A stretch of DNA of 64,000 bases from assembly GCF_020194175.1 (NCBI RefSeq), contig NZ_JADYVX010000004.1, forward strand, positions 1 to 64,000. The letters run 5' to 3'. The notes below the pieces were generated by a model. It worked only from the letters and a program-made list of their open reading frames with translations. It made no database searches and was not told where the DNA came from. Positions 25,814-36,076 of this stretch are shown one piece after another (the first letter of the stretch is position 1; every line of letters begins with the position of its first letter). Position numbers and translations under genes: made by a program. This DNA comes from Bradyrhizobium sp. BRP22. GTDB lineage: Bacteria > Pseudomonadota > Alphaproteobacteria > Rhizobiales > Xanthobacteraceae.

Positions 25814-27184
25814 ATGGCGCGTGACCAGATCGATATGACGCCACTCCAATCGCGCGACGAACTGGTCGCGTGGCTCGAGTCGGGCGTGAAGGATCCTGCC
25901 GATTTCCGGATCGGGACCGAGCACGAGAAGACGCCGTTCACGCTGCAGGGCCATCAGCCCGTGCCGTATGAAGGCGCGCGCGGCATCGGCGCGCTGCTCG
26001 AAGGCATGAAGCTGCTGCTCGGCTGGGAGCCGATCATGGAGCGCGGCAACATCATCGGCCTCTATGACGTCACCGGCGGCGGCGCGATCTCGCTCGAGCC
26101 GGGCGGCCAGTTCGAATTGTCGGGCGCCCCGGTCGAGACCGTGCATCAGACCCAGAGCGAACTGATGGCGCATCTTGCGCAGGTGCGCGAGATCGCCACC
26201 CCGCTCGGTATCGGCTTCCTCGGCCTCGGCATGACGCCGTCCTGGTCACGGGCGCAGATTCCGGTGATGCCCAAGGGCCGCTACAAGATCATGACCGGCT
26301 ACATGCCGAAGGTCGGCAAATACGGCCTCGACATGATGTACCGTACCTGCACGGTGCAGACCAATCTCGACTTCTCCTCGGAAGCCGACATGGTGAAAAA
26401 GCTGCGGGTGTCGATCGCCTTGCAGCCGGTCGCGACCGCGATGTTCGCCAACTCGCCGTTCACGGAAGGCAGGCCCAACGGTTTCCTGTCGTTCCGATCC
26501 GAGATCTGGCGCGACACCGACAATGCGCGCTCCGGCATGCTGCCATGGGCGTTCGAGGACGGCATGGGATTCGAGCGCTGGGTCGATTATGCCCTCGACG
26601 TGCCGATGTATTTCATCAAGCGCGGCGAGGAGTATGTCGACGTTTCCGGCACCTCGTTCCGCGATTTCTTCGCGGGCAAGAATCCTGCGCTGCCCGGCGA
26701 GCGCCCGACTCTGTCGGACTGGGCCAATCACCTCTCGACGATCTTTCCGGAAGTGCGGCTCAAACGTTATCTGGAAATGCGCGGTGCCGATGGCGCGCCA
26801 TGGGGCCGGCTGCCGGCCTTGCCGGCATTCTGGGTCGGGCTGCTCTACGACAACGATACGCTCGATGCCGCCTGGGATCTGGTGCGGAACTGGACCGCGC
26901 AGGAGCGGCAGGCGCTGCGCGACGACGTGCCACGGTTCGGCTTCAAGGCGCGGGTCAAGGATCGCTATCTCTTCGAGATCGCCAAAGAGTGTCTCAAACT
27001 GTCGCATGCCGGGTTGCGGCGGCGTAACCGTATCGACCATATCGGCCGCGACGAGAGCCGCTATCTCGAGCCGCTGGAGCGGATCATCGACTGTGGCCGG
27101 ACGCCGGCGGAAGAACTGCTGGACAAGTTCAACGGCGCCTGGAACGGCTCGGTCGAGGCGGCCTATAGCGAATGCGCGTTCTAG
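25814..27184 (+). CDS. gshA: Glutamate-cysteine ligase, alphaproteobacterial/plant type
   Basis: 456 aa, the expected length for the GCS2-type ligase of rhizobia and plants. Characteristic blocks are FRIGTEHEKTPF near the N-terminus, GGAISLEPGGQFELSGAP, and PFTEGRPNGFLSFRS. It catalyses ATP-dependent formation of gamma-glutamylcysteine, the first step of glutathione synthesis, in the cytoplasm. Placed 97 bp after marR and near a GST. The TAG stop is made by the left tip of the MITE-like repeat at 27182. Confidence 0.95.
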   Translation: MARDQIDMTPLQSRDELVAWLESGVKDPADFRIGTEHEKTPFTLQGHQPVPYEGARGIGALLEGMKLLLGWEPIMERGNIIGLYDVTGGGAISLEPGGQFELSGAPVETVHQTQSELMAHLAQVREIATPLGIGFLGLGMTPSWSRAQIPVMPKGRYKIMTGYMPKVGKYGLDMMYRTCTVQTNLDFSSEADMVKKLRVSIALQPVATAMFANSPFTEGRPNGFLSFRSEIWRDTDNARSGMLPWAFEDGMGFERWVDYALDVPMYFIKRGEEYVDVSGTSFRDFFAGKNPALPGERPTLSDWANHLSTIFPEVRLKRYLEMRGADGAPWGRLPALPAFWVGLLYDNDTLDAAWDLVRNWTAQERQALRDDVPRFGFKARVKDRYLFEIAKECLKLSHAGLRRRNRIDHIGRDESRYLEPLERIIDCGRTPAEELLDKFNGAWNGSVEAAYSECAF

Positions 27185-27286
27185 AGCATTTTCGGTTCTG
27201 ATTGAATCAGAACCGAAGCTCTAGATTCTTGTTTTGACGCGTTTTCTTCACGCGAACCGGTATCCACTTCGCTCGAAAACGCTCTA
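27182..27286. mobile_element. MITE-like element, copy 1 (101 bp between TA dinucleotides)
   Basis: Element runs from GAGCATTTTCGG (27184 on) to CGAAAACGCTC (to 27284) with TA on both sides (27182-27183 and 27285-27286). The ends are imperfect inverted repeats (GAGC-A/G-TTTTCG). An internal palindrome GGTTCTGATT-GAATCAGAACC is present. Copy 2 (53676-53780) is its reverse complement with a single mismatch. The first TA plus G is the gshA stop codon. Confidence 0.75.
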
Positions 27287-27482
27287 GCGCCATCGTGGCC
27301 TATCCGCTTGTTTTGATGCATCTTCTTTGCGGGCATGGCGTTTACGCTGATCGCGGCCCGGCGGTCTCCACAACTGGTGTGCCAGCTTGCCGCATTTTTG
27401 AGCCGTTCATCCGGCGTACAGGTTGGCGGCGCTCAAATGCCCGCCCGCGGTAAGCGCGGGGGGACAGTCGAAAGCGTTGGAT

Positions 27483-28037
27483 ATGAGAATTGGCCGCCTC
27501 GTCTGGGCGTGTGTGGTGACGTTCGCCTTGTTGGCGGGCGTGGCGACGTCGCGGCCAGCGCTGGCGCAGGTCAACTTCGATCGCCCCGGCGGAGATTACC
27601 TGAGTTCGCCGGTAGCCTCGGGCGACCCCGCCGATTGCGCGCTGGTGTGCGAGCGCGATCGCCGCTGCCGCGCCTGGAGCTTCAACTATCCGACCGACAT
27701 CACGGCGGGCGCGATCTGTTGGCTCAAGAACAGCGTGCCGCCGCGCGCGCAGAATAATTGTTGCGTTTCAGGCGTGCGCGGTGCCGGCGTCGTCGAGCCG
27801 CGCAACGGCACGGTCGAAACCTCGATCGATCGCTTCGGCGGCGATTACAGGAATTTCGACTTGAAGCCGGGCGAGGGCGACGAAGTCTGCAAGGCCGCGT
27901 GTGCCGCCGACAACAAATGCCGTGCCTGGACCTTTGCGCGCCCCGGCTATGCTGGGCGCGAACCGCATTGCTTCCTAAAGAAGGAGATCAAGCCGCCGCG
28001 GCGGAAGGCGGGATTCTCCTCGGGCGTGGTGCGGTAA
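27483..28037 (+). CDS. Exported protein with two PAN/apple domains
   Basis: 184 aa. Signal peptide at 1-28 (ending SRPALAQ). Two PAN-type modules follow: about 33-95 (GGDYLSSPV...CALVCERDRRCRAWSFNY, CWLKNSVPP) and about 112-184 (GGDYRNFDL...CKAACAADNKCRAWTF, CFLKKEIKPP), each with the C-x3-C-x4-C pattern and disulfide-ready cysteines. PAN domains bind proteins or carbohydrates; a periplasmic or secreted binding role is inferred. The start at ATG27483 matches the signal peptide. About 195 bp of featureless sequence separates it from the repeat after gshA. Confidence 0.85.
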   Translation: MRIGRLVWACVVTFALLAGVATSRPALAQVNFDRPGGDYLSSPVASGDPADCALVCERDRRCRAWSFNYPTDITAGAICWLKNSVPPRAQNNCCVSGVRGAGVVEPRNGTVETSIDRFGGDYRNFDLKPGEGDEVCKAACAADNKCRAWTFARPGYAGREPHCFLKKEIKPPRRKAGFSSGVVR

Positions 28038-28058
28038 CAGGCGAGTGCGCCCGCTGCC

Positions 28059-28143
28059 GTCATTGCGAGCGAAGCCAAGCAATCCATGTCTCCACGTGCT
28101 GAGGCATGGATTGCTTGGTCGCTATCGCTCCTTGCAACGACGG
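28059..28143. repeat. Palindromic repeat family R3, copy B, overlapping a gene end
   Basis: GTCATTGCGAG...AGCAATCCAT at the left and ATGGATTGCT...CAACGACGG at the right are inverted, matching copy A at 3946-4026. Its right part supplies the last codons and the stop of the nucleotidyltransferase gene on the minus strand. Confidence 0.8.
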
Positions 28144-28715
28144 GAGGCATCATCAGCCCGCAATACCTTAATCTCCGGCCACAGCGCTTTCCACCTCGCC
28201 GCCTTCTTCTCGTAATTCGCTGCGGAAAAATTCGGTCCCGGATTTGGCCGTACGATCATGTCGGCGACGTCATCGAATCCGTCGGGCGCGTAGACGTCAT
28301 AGCCTTCGACCGTTCGGCGGATTCCGATCTGGGTGTTCTTCGTGAGAAAGCGGTCGATGCCATCGGCCGAGCGCGTCAACGGCGGATAGGGCAGGCCGTG
28401 CTTTTCGGGATACCAGAGGTGGACGCGCGCCTGGTTGCGCACTTCGATGGCAACGCCGAGATGGCCAACCGCATCATGCACACGTTTGATGATCCGGTCT
28501 TCGGCCTCCCAGGAAGTATCGGGATCGAAGTAGAAAATGTCGTAATCGCTGATGCCGTGATCGACCGCACGATGGGTCTTCACGTTCCAGACCGTCTGCG
28601 ACAGGCAGCCCGCCACGAGCCACGCGTCGGGCAGTGCCAGCCGCAGCAACTCGTTGGCGATGGTGGTATTGGCGGGATTGCGCAGCACTGCTGCGAGGAA
28701 TTCATCCCTGGTCAT
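28122..28715 (-). CDS. Nucleotidyltransferase family protein (NTP_transf_6, COG3575)
   Basis: 197 aa. The core ISDYDIFYFDPDTSWEAED has the carboxylate pattern of this nucleotidyltransferase-like family (PF06042 type), with conserved RVHLWYPEKHG and DGFDDVADMIVRPNP. The function in bacteria is uncharacterised. The 3' end runs into repeat R3: roughly the last seven residues (RRCKER region) and the stop lie in the repeat, so the native C-terminus may have been replaced. The start overlaps the YjbR gene end by 14 bp, so both are cotranscribed. Confidence 0.8.
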   Translation of the reverse strand: MTRDEFLAAVLRNPANTTIANELLRLALPDAWLVAGCLSQTVWNVKTHRAVDHGISDYDIFYFDPDTSWEAEDRIIKRVHDAVGHLGVAIEVRNQARVHLWYPEKHGLPYPPLTRSADGIDRFLTKNTQIGIRRTVEGYDVYAPDGFDDVADMIVRPNPGPNFSAANYEKKAARWKALWPEIKVLRADDASRRCKER

Positions 28716-29040
28716 ATGCTTTCACCGCAGCCTTCGACGCCAGCGTGCGCCAGTGGCGGCGCAACAGCGGCTCGACGATGCTGCGGCTCGCCTTCGACAG
28801 GCGGATCAGGATGATCGGATAGTCGCGATAATGATCGGTGAAGTAGAACAGCTTCGGCCGGCTCTCGACCAGCATCTCGCGTTCGTCCTGCGGAACGCCG
28901 GGCATAACCAGACTGTCGCCGTCTTCCTTCAGGCGCGCGAGCATCTTCTTGCGCACTTTCAATGCCGGTGTGCCGTAGGAGGTGCCGTCCTCGACCTCCG
29001 GCCACGCCAGCGCGATTTTCCTGACGTCGTCGAAGGTCAC
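28702..29040 (-). CDS. MmcQ/YjbR-family protein
   Basis: 112 aa, full length for the family. Starts MTFDDVRKIALAWPEVED and contains FYFTDHYRDYPIILIRLSK, both typical. These small proteins have a double-wing DNA-binding-like fold; their role is unknown. It is the upstream gene of a pair with the nucleotidyltransferase, overlapping it by 14 bp. Confidence 0.85.
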   Translation of the reverse strand: MTFDDVRKIALAWPEVEDGTSYGTPALKVRKKMLARLKEDGDSLVMPGVPQDEREMLVESRPKLFYFTDHYRDYPIILIRLSKASRSIVEPLLRRHWRTLASKAAVKAYDQG

Positions 29041-29063
29041 TTCGTGAGCCTCACACTCGATTC

Positions 29064-29171
29064 CTCATCCTGAGGAGCCGCGAAGCGGCGTCTCGAAGGA
29101 TGGGCCGCGGGCGAGATCAGGGCCTCATGGTTCAAGACGCGCGAAGACGTGCTCCTCACCATGAGGGTCGA
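29064..29171. repeat. Palindromic repeat family R1, copy B
   Basis: CTCATCCTGAGGAGCCGCG at the left, GATGGGCCGCGGGCGAGAT in the middle and CTCCTCACCATGAGGG at the right match copy A at 3167. It lies between the ends of yjbR's start side and lepB, where it may also end lepB transcripts. Confidence 0.8.
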
Positions 29172-29175
29172 CAGA

Positions 29176-29946
29176 TCAGTGCACCGACGTAAAGAACCGC
29201 GCGAACCGGAATCCCGACGGCCAGGTCCAGACCGGCTGGCTGCGCATGCCCATGTCCCAGGACCCGACCACGGCGTCGGCGCGGCCGATCAGATTGTCGA
29301 TCGGCAACAGGCCGACGCCGCCGTCGCGCACCGAGACGCGGCTGTCGGCGGAATTGTCCCTGTTGTCGCCGAGCACGAACAGTTCTCCCGACGGCACGGT
29401 GACCTCAGGCGTGTTGTCGAGACGGCCATTGTCGCGCATCTTGAAGATCGCGTGGCTGACGCCGTTCGGCAGCGTCTCGATGTAGCGATAGGCGGTTTCG
29501 CTGTTGCCGCGGTCGTCCTCGGCTTCACCGATGCCGTCGGGCTTCAACGTCGCGGGATGGTCGTTGATGAAGAGCTGCCCCTGCCGCATCTGGATGCGAT
29601 CGCCGGGCAGGCCGACCACGCGTTTGACCCAAGCCTGCGAACGGTCGCCCGGCCAGCGGAACACCACGACGTCGCCGCGCTTCGGCGGCTCTCCGAACAG
29701 CCGACCGCTCGTCTCCGGCAGCGTGATCTGGATCGGTAGCGAGGCCGTGCCGTAACCGTAAGGATATTTCGACGCGACCAGCGCATCGCCGATCAAGAGC
29801 GTCGGCTCCATCGAGCCCGACGGCACGTAGAACGGCTCGGCGATCGCGCCCTTGGCGAGGAACACGACAGCGACGATCGCCGCGAGTTGGGCTGCTTGCG
29901 AACGCCAGCTTGTCGGCTTGCTGACCGCCACTTCGTTGTTGCTCAC
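29176..29946 (-). CDS. lepB: Signal peptidase I
   Basis: 256 aa. One N-terminal membrane helix (AAIVAVVFLAKGAIAEPFYV) is followed by the catalytic-Ser box PSGSMEPTL, the catalytic-Lys region (RGDVVVFRWP then WVKRVVGLPGD) and VLGDNRDNSADSR. It cleaves secretory signal peptides at the outer face of the inner membrane. The GTG start at 29946 shares its first base with the TAG stop of tldD (TAGTG), so the two are translationally coupled. This may be a second signal peptidase, since the main lepB of alphaproteobacteria is usually in the acpS-rnc-era region; that gene is not in the window. Confidence 0.93.
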   Translation of the reverse strand: MSNNEVAVSKPTSWRSQAAQLAAIVAVVFLAKGAIAEPFYVPSGSMEPTLLIGDALVASKYPYGYGTASLPIQITLPETSGRLFGEPPKRGDVVVFRWPGDRSQAWVKRVVGLPGDRIQMRQGQLFINDHPATLKPDGIGEAEDDRGNSETAYRYIETLPNGVSHAIFKMRDNGRLDNTPEVTVPSGELFVLGDNRDNSADSRVSVRDGGVGLLPIDNLIGRADAVVGSWDMGMRSQPVWTWPSGFRFARFFTSVH

Positions 29947-31370
29947 TAGCCGGTTCCTCCCACGGTGATCCGCTCCATGCGCAGCGTCGGCTGACCCACT
30001 CCGACGGGCACGCCTTGGCCGTTCTTGCCGCAGGTGCCGATGCCGGTGTCGAGCGCGAGATCGTTGCCGATCATGGTGATGCGGTTGAGGTCGGTCGGCC
30101 CGTTGCCGATCAGCATTGCGCCCTTCAGCGGGGCGCCCAGCTTGCCGTTCTCGATCTTGTAGGCCTCGGTGCACTGGAACACATATTTGCCCGAGGTGAT
30201 GTCGACTTGGCCGCCGCCGAAATTCGCGGCGTAAATGCCGTTCTTCACCGAGGCAAGGATCTCGGCGGGATCGCTGTTGCCCGCCAGCATATAGGTGTTG
30301 GTCATGCGTGGCATCGGCACATGGGCGTAGCTCTGCCGCCGGCCATTGCCGGTCGGCTTCATGTTCATGAGCCGCGCGTTCTGGCGGTCCTGCATATAGC
30401 CGACCAGGATGCCATCCTCGATCAGCACGGTGCGGTTGGTCGGCGTGCCCTCGTCGTCGATCGAGAGCGAGCCGCGGCGCGAGGCCATGGTGCCGTCATC
30501 GACCACGGTAACGCCTTTGGCGGCGACCTGCTGGCCCATCAGGCCTGCGAAGGCCGAGGTCTTCTTGCGGTTGAAATCGCCCTCGAGCCCGTGACCGACG
30601 GCTTCATGCAGCATCACGCCGGGCCAGCCAGCGCCCAGCACCACGTCCATCTCGCCGGCCGGCGCCGGTACCGATTCCAGGTTGACCAGCGCCTCGCGCA
30701 GCGCGCCGTCGGCTGCGTCGCGCCAGGCCTTGGTCTCGATGAAACGGGCGTAGCCTTCGCGGCCGCCATAGCCCTTGCTGCCGCTCTCCTGCCGGTCGCC
30801 CTGGCCCGCGACCACGGAGATGTTGACCCGCACCAGCGGCCGGATGTCGCGATAGCTCTCGCCGTCCGGCCGGACGATCTCAACCACCTGCCAGGTCGCA
30901 GTCAGGCTCGCGGAGACCTGACGCACCCGCGGATCCTTGTCGCGGACATAGGCATCGATCTCGCCGAGCAGCTTGACCTTGGCCTCGAAGCCCGGCGCAT
31001 CCAGCGGGTTCTCGTCGCCATAGAGCTTCACATTGGTGTGCGCGGGCGCCGCGGCAAAGCTGCCGGAATAGCCGCCGCGCACCGCAGCGACCGCGTCGGC
31101 GGCGCGAATCAGCGCCGGCAGCGACACGTCGGAGGAATGCGCGTAGCCGACCGCATCGTCCTTCACGGCGCGCAGGCCGAACCCCTGGCTGGTGTCGTAG
31201 GTCGCCTGCTTCAGCCGCCCATTGTCGAACACCAGGGCTTCGGTCTGCCCGAATTCCAGGAACAATTCGCCGTCATCCGCCCCGGCAAGCCCCCGCGCCA
31301 CCTCGCGGCGGACAGCATCGCGATCGAGCTTGGCACGGTCGAGCAGGGAGGTTGTGGCGGGACTGGTCAT
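29946..31370 (-). CDS. tldD: Metalloprotease TldD
   Basis: 474 aa, standard length. The metal-binding motif is HEAVGHGLEGDF (HExxxH), with the usual C-terminal blocks (GKYVFQCTEAYKIENGKLG, MIGNDLALDTGIGTCGKNGQ). TldD works as a heterodimer with TldE/PmbA to degrade unfolded peptides and mature modified peptides; pmbA is not in this window. The stop overlaps the lepB start by one base. Confidence 0.95.
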   Translation of the reverse strand: MTSPATTSLLDRAKLDRDAVRREVARGLAGADDGELFLEFGQTEALVFDNGRLKQATYDTSQGFGLRAVKDDAVGYAHSSDVSLPALIRAADAVAAVRGGYSGSFAAAPAHTNVKLYGDENPLDAPGFEAKVKLLGEIDAYVRDKDPRVRQVSASLTATWQVVEIVRPDGESYRDIRPLVRVNISVVAGQGDRQESGSKGYGGREGYARFIETKAWRDAADGALREALVNLESVPAPAGEMDVVLGAGWPGVMLHEAVGHGLEGDFNRKKTSAFAGLMGQQVAAKGVTVVDDGTMASRRGSLSIDDEGTPTNRTVLIEDGILVGYMQDRQNARLMNMKPTGNGRRQSYAHVPMPRMTNTYMLAGNSDPAEILASVKNGIYAANFGGGQVDITSGKYVFQCTEAYKIENGKLGAPLKGAMLIGNGPTDLNRITMIGNDLALDTGIGTCGKNGQGVPVGVGQPTLRMERITVGGTG

Positions 31371-31474
31371 GACGACTCCGAATTCAACGCAATTAAATCC
31401 CGTTCATGTTTTGGCCTGGCCGGGACAGCATGGATCAAGATAGGCGCTGTTGCAGCAATTCGGGAGAGGTTGCC

Positions 31475-32011
31475 TCACGGCAACTTGTCATACCCCTCGC
31501 CGAGCCCGTTCAGGCTGAGCGGAAAGCCGATACCCTCTTCGGGCGTCTCGAAGATGATGAACGTCGCGGTCTTGGCGGTCCTGAGCTGACCGAGCAGCTT
31601 GTCGTCCATCACGACCTCGGCGACGCAGCCGTTGGGCAGGCAGCGGACGAAACCGGCGCGGCCGACGTCCTGATTGTCGAGCTTGAGGCCGAGGCCGGAG
31701 GGAAGCAGGACGCCGAGCGGAGCAACCACCCGCATCAGGCGGCTCTTCTGGTCGGCGGTCTTCAGCACGATCACGGTCAGGCCGGCATTGGAACGGTCCT
31801 CGGCGACCACGCTCTGGATCAGGGCGCATTGCTCGTTCTGGGCGCCCGGCGGGGTGTCGCAGCGGATCTGCCAGTCGCCGTGGACCGAGCGCACCGCACC
31901 CTGGGCGTGGGCCGCCTGGGCCAGGCTCAACGTGAACGCGAGCGCCAGCAGGCCGCCCAGCCAGTTGCCGGCACTCCAGCTACGTCCGCTGTGATGTTTC
32001 GAAGCGCCCAT
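31475..32011 (-). CDS. Invasion-associated locus B (IalB) family exported protein
   Basis: 178 aa. The start at ATG32011 (MGASKHH) is preceded by AAGGA; a longer frame to 32146 is not needed. A signal peptide ends near AQAAHAQ (about residue 36). The mature domain has the IalB pattern: VHGDWQIRCDTPP, CALIQSVVAEDRS, and the cysteine pair in FVRCLPNGCVAEVVM. Members are periplasmic or envelope proteins, named after Bartonella, with an undefined role in free-living rhizobia. Confidence 0.85.
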   Translation of the reverse strand: MGASKHHSGRSWSAGNWLGGLLALAFTLSLAQAAHAQGAVRSVHGDWQIRCDTPPGAQNEQCALIQSVVAEDRSNAGLTVIVLKTADQKSRLMRVVAPLGVLLPSGLGLKLDNQDVGRAGFVRCLPNGCVAEVVMDDKLLGQLRTAKTATFIIFETPEEGIGFPLSLNGLGEGYDKLP

Positions 32012-32509
32012 CCGGGTCGATCCTTTGATGTCCGGCCATGCCGGGCTGGTTTCGCCGGCCAAGGGCCGGTGCATTGTCCGGCTGCCGGCGGCACGCAAAG
32101 CGACTGATACCGCAATGACGGCGCCTTGAAGGCGATCCTCAAGCAAATCTCGCGCCGTGGTGGGGGCTCTTCGAGCGAATCAGGTTCCTGTGGAGCGCCC
32201 AGCCTGTGGGTACATCCGGCATTCGCCCTGTCAAGCGGCGTGGCCTGCAGAAGCGGCGCTATTGCCTGATTTATCGAGAAAATGTCACATCACGGGAATA
32301 GCCGAGCGCGCATGGCTTGGGGCCCTACTACTGCATTGCGAGCGCCTGCGAATTATGGTTTGAGAGGCTGGATTTCGACGCGTTCTAACGATTTGGCCCC
32401 CGTGCTTTACGAAGGTACGTCCGGCAGGCCGTTTGTCAGGGCGGATCGTGCTGCATCTTCGCCATCTGGTGGGGATGTTTGGGGATAAATCATAGGGAGC
32501 GCGAACGGC
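32012..32509. other. Gap between ialB and the cytochrome oxidase operon
   Basis: About 500 bp without a credible gene. It must hold the promoter of the ctaC-led operon and the ialB promoter. I see no convincing FixK or RegR-type box or terminator; open frames inside are short and lack ribosome sites. Confidence 0.5.
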
Positions 32510-33349
32510 ATGAGGATGTCGATGGGCCTGATTGGCCGGCGGTTGCTGGGAGGTGCGGTGGCGGGCATGGCGCTCGCGACCGGCGGGACGGCATTCGCCG
32601 AATTGGGGCAGCCGGCGCCGTGGGAGACCACGCTGCAGCAGGCGGGCTCCCCGGTGATGGAGAACATCGTCTGGTTTCACAACTTCCTGCTCGTGATCAT
32701 CACGCTGATCACGCTGTTCGTGCTGGCGCTGCTGGTCATCGTGGTGATGAAGTTCAACGCGCGCGCCAATCCGGTCCCCTCAAGGACCACACACAACACG
32801 CTGATCGAGGTCGCCTGGACGCTGGTTCCGGTGCTGATCCTGGTCTGCATCGCGGTGCCCTCGTTCCGCCTCCTGTTCCTGCAGCTCGACGTGCCGAAGG
32901 CGGATCTGACCGTGAAGGTTACGGGCAAGCAGTGGTACTGGTCTTACGCCTATCCCGATAACGGCAAGTTCGAATTCGACTCGCTGCTTGCCCAGGACAA
33001 GCAGCCGCGACTGCTCGGTGTCGACAACGAGATGGTGGTGCCGGTCAACAAGGTGATCCGGATCCAGACCACTGGTGCAGACGTTATCCATTCGTTTGCG
33101 GTGCCGGCCTTCGGCATCAAGATCGACTCGATCCCGGGCCGTCTGAACGAGACCTGGTTCAAGGCCACCAAGACCGGCATGTATTACGGCCAGTGCTCCG
33201 AACTGTGCGGCAAGGATCATGCGTTCATGCCGATTGCGGTGCGCGTTGTGGACGATCAGGAGTTCGCAAGCTGGGTGGACGCCGCAAAGAAGAAATTTGC
33301 CAGCAACCCGGCGGGTACATACGCCTCGGTTGGTCAGGCGGCGCAGTAG
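32510..33349 (+). CDS. ctaC: Cytochrome c oxidase subunit II (aa3-type)
   Basis: 279 aa. A signal peptide is followed by two transmembrane helices (about 50-75 and 95-115) and the periplasmic CuA domain. CuA ligands are clear: the HSFAVPAFGIK histidine, C-x3-C in QCSELCGKDH and the following His and Met (HAFMP). GKQWYWSYAYPD is the aromatic electron-entry patch. It takes electrons from cytochrome c. First gene of the oxidase operon; AGGGAG lies 10 nt before ATG32510. Confidence 0.96.
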   Translation: MRMSMGLIGRRLLGGAVAGMALATGGTAFAELGQPAPWETTLQQAGSPVMENIVWFHNFLLVIITLITLFVLALLVIVVMKFNARANPVPSRTTHNTLIEVAWTLVPVLILVCIAVPSFRLLFLQLDVPKADLTVKVTGKQWYWSYAYPDNGKFEFDSLLAQDKQPRLLGVDNEMVVPVNKVIRIQTTGADVIHSFAVPAFGIKIDSIPGRLNETWFKATKTGMYYGQCSELCGKDHAFMPIAVRVVDDQEFASWVDAAKKKFASNPAGTYASVGQAAQ

Positions 33350-33437
33350 CTGCAAGCCCCGAGGGGCGGGCTTCGCGCATCGGAATAAGGGCGATAGGAC
33401 CGCAAAGGTCCAAAAGGGACTTGGCTTAAGGATCTAG

Positions 33438-35051
<1,614 letters not shown>

Positions 35052-35061
35052 TCAAGAAACA

Positions 35062-35088
35062 GCGACGCGCCCTTCATGGGCGCGTCGC
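35062..35088 (+). other. Strong hairpin between ctaD and ctaB
   Basis: GCGACGCGCCC (35062-35072) and GGGCGCGTCGC (35078-35088) form a perfect 11-bp stem with a 5-nt loop and no T tract. It probably stabilises the ctaC-ctaD mRNA end or causes partial termination, lowering expression of the assembly genes relative to the structural ones. Confidence 0.6.
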
Positions 35089-35122
35089 GCTCTCTGGTTT
35101 GCTTTAGGGAAACGAGACCATC

Positions 35123-36058
35123 GTGTCGGTTGTCGATCACAACGCCATCGAACTGCCGCGGATCTCCGAGGCCGAGGTCGGCGACTACATCGCGCTTTTG
35201 AAGCCGCGGGTGATGTCGCTGGTGATCTTCACCGCGCTGGTCGGCCTGATGATGGCGCCGGGGCACGTCCATCCGGTGCTGGCCTTCACCTCGATCCTCT
35301 GCATCGCGGTTGGCGCCGGCGCCTCCGGCGCGCTGAACATGGCCTATGAAGGCGATATCGACGCGCTGATGACGCGCACCGCCAATCGGCCGATCCCGCG
35401 CGGCCGCATCACAAGTGGAGAAGCCACCGCCTTCGGCCTGACGCTGGCGTTCTTCTCGGTGATGACGCTCGGCATCCTCGTCAACTGGCTTGCGGGCGCG
35501 CTGCTGGCATTCACGATCTTTTTCTACGTGGTGATCTACACGATGTGGCTGAAGCGCTGGACCGCGCAGAACATCGTGATCGGCGGCGCCGCCGGCGCCT
35601 TGCCGCCCGTGGTGGCCTGGGCGGCGGCGACCGGCTCGTTGTCGGTCGAGCCGGTGCTGTTGTTCCTGATCATCTTCTTCTGGACCCCGCCGCATTTCTG
35701 GGCGCTCGCGCTGTTCCGCAGCGACGACTACGCCCGCGCCGGTGTGCCGATGCTGCCGGTGGTTGCCGGTCCGGACGCCACGCGGCTGCAGATCCTGCTT
35801 TACACGATCGTGCTCGTTGCGATCGCGGTGGCGCCGTGGCCGCTCGGTTATTTCGATGCGGTCTATGGTGTGGCTTCGCTCCTGCTTGGGGCGGGAATGC
35901 TGTGGCTCGCGGTTGACGTCTATCGCCGCCGCGAGCGCGCGGAAGCCAATCGCGCCTGCCGCAGATTGTTTGCTTTCTCCATCCTCTATCTGTTCGCGCT
36001 GTTCGCGACCTTGCTGATCGAGGTTGCCTTCCGCACCGTTGCATCATGGGTCGGGTAG
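35123..36058 (+). CDS. ctaB: Protohaem IX farnesyltransferase (haem O synthase)
   Basis: 311-aa UbiA-superfamily membrane enzyme that converts haem b to haem O for the aa3 oxidase. The two Asp-rich sites are seen as [20 protein letters not shown] and [17 protein letters not shown], with ten hydrophobic segments. The GTG at 35123 is the start. Located in the oxidase operon between subunit I and the CtaG gene; ctaA for haem A synthesis is not in the window. Confidence 0.95.
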   Translation: MSVVDHNAIELPRISEAEVGDYIALLKPRVMSLVIFTALVGLMMAPGHVHPVLAFTSILCIAVGAGASGALNMAYEGDIDALMTRTANRPIPRGRITSGEATAFGLTLAFFSVMTLGILVNWLAGALLAFTIFFYVVIYTMWLKRWTAQNIVIGGAAGALPPVVAWAAATGSLSVEPVLLFLIIFFWTPPHFWALALFRSDDYARAGVPMLPVVAGPDATRLQILLYTIVLVAIAVAPWPLGYFDAVYGVASLLLGAGMLWLAVDVYRRRERAEANRACRRLFAFSILYLFALFATLLIEVAFRTVASWVG

Positions 36059-36076
36059 GGAGCGCATGCGCAGGCA

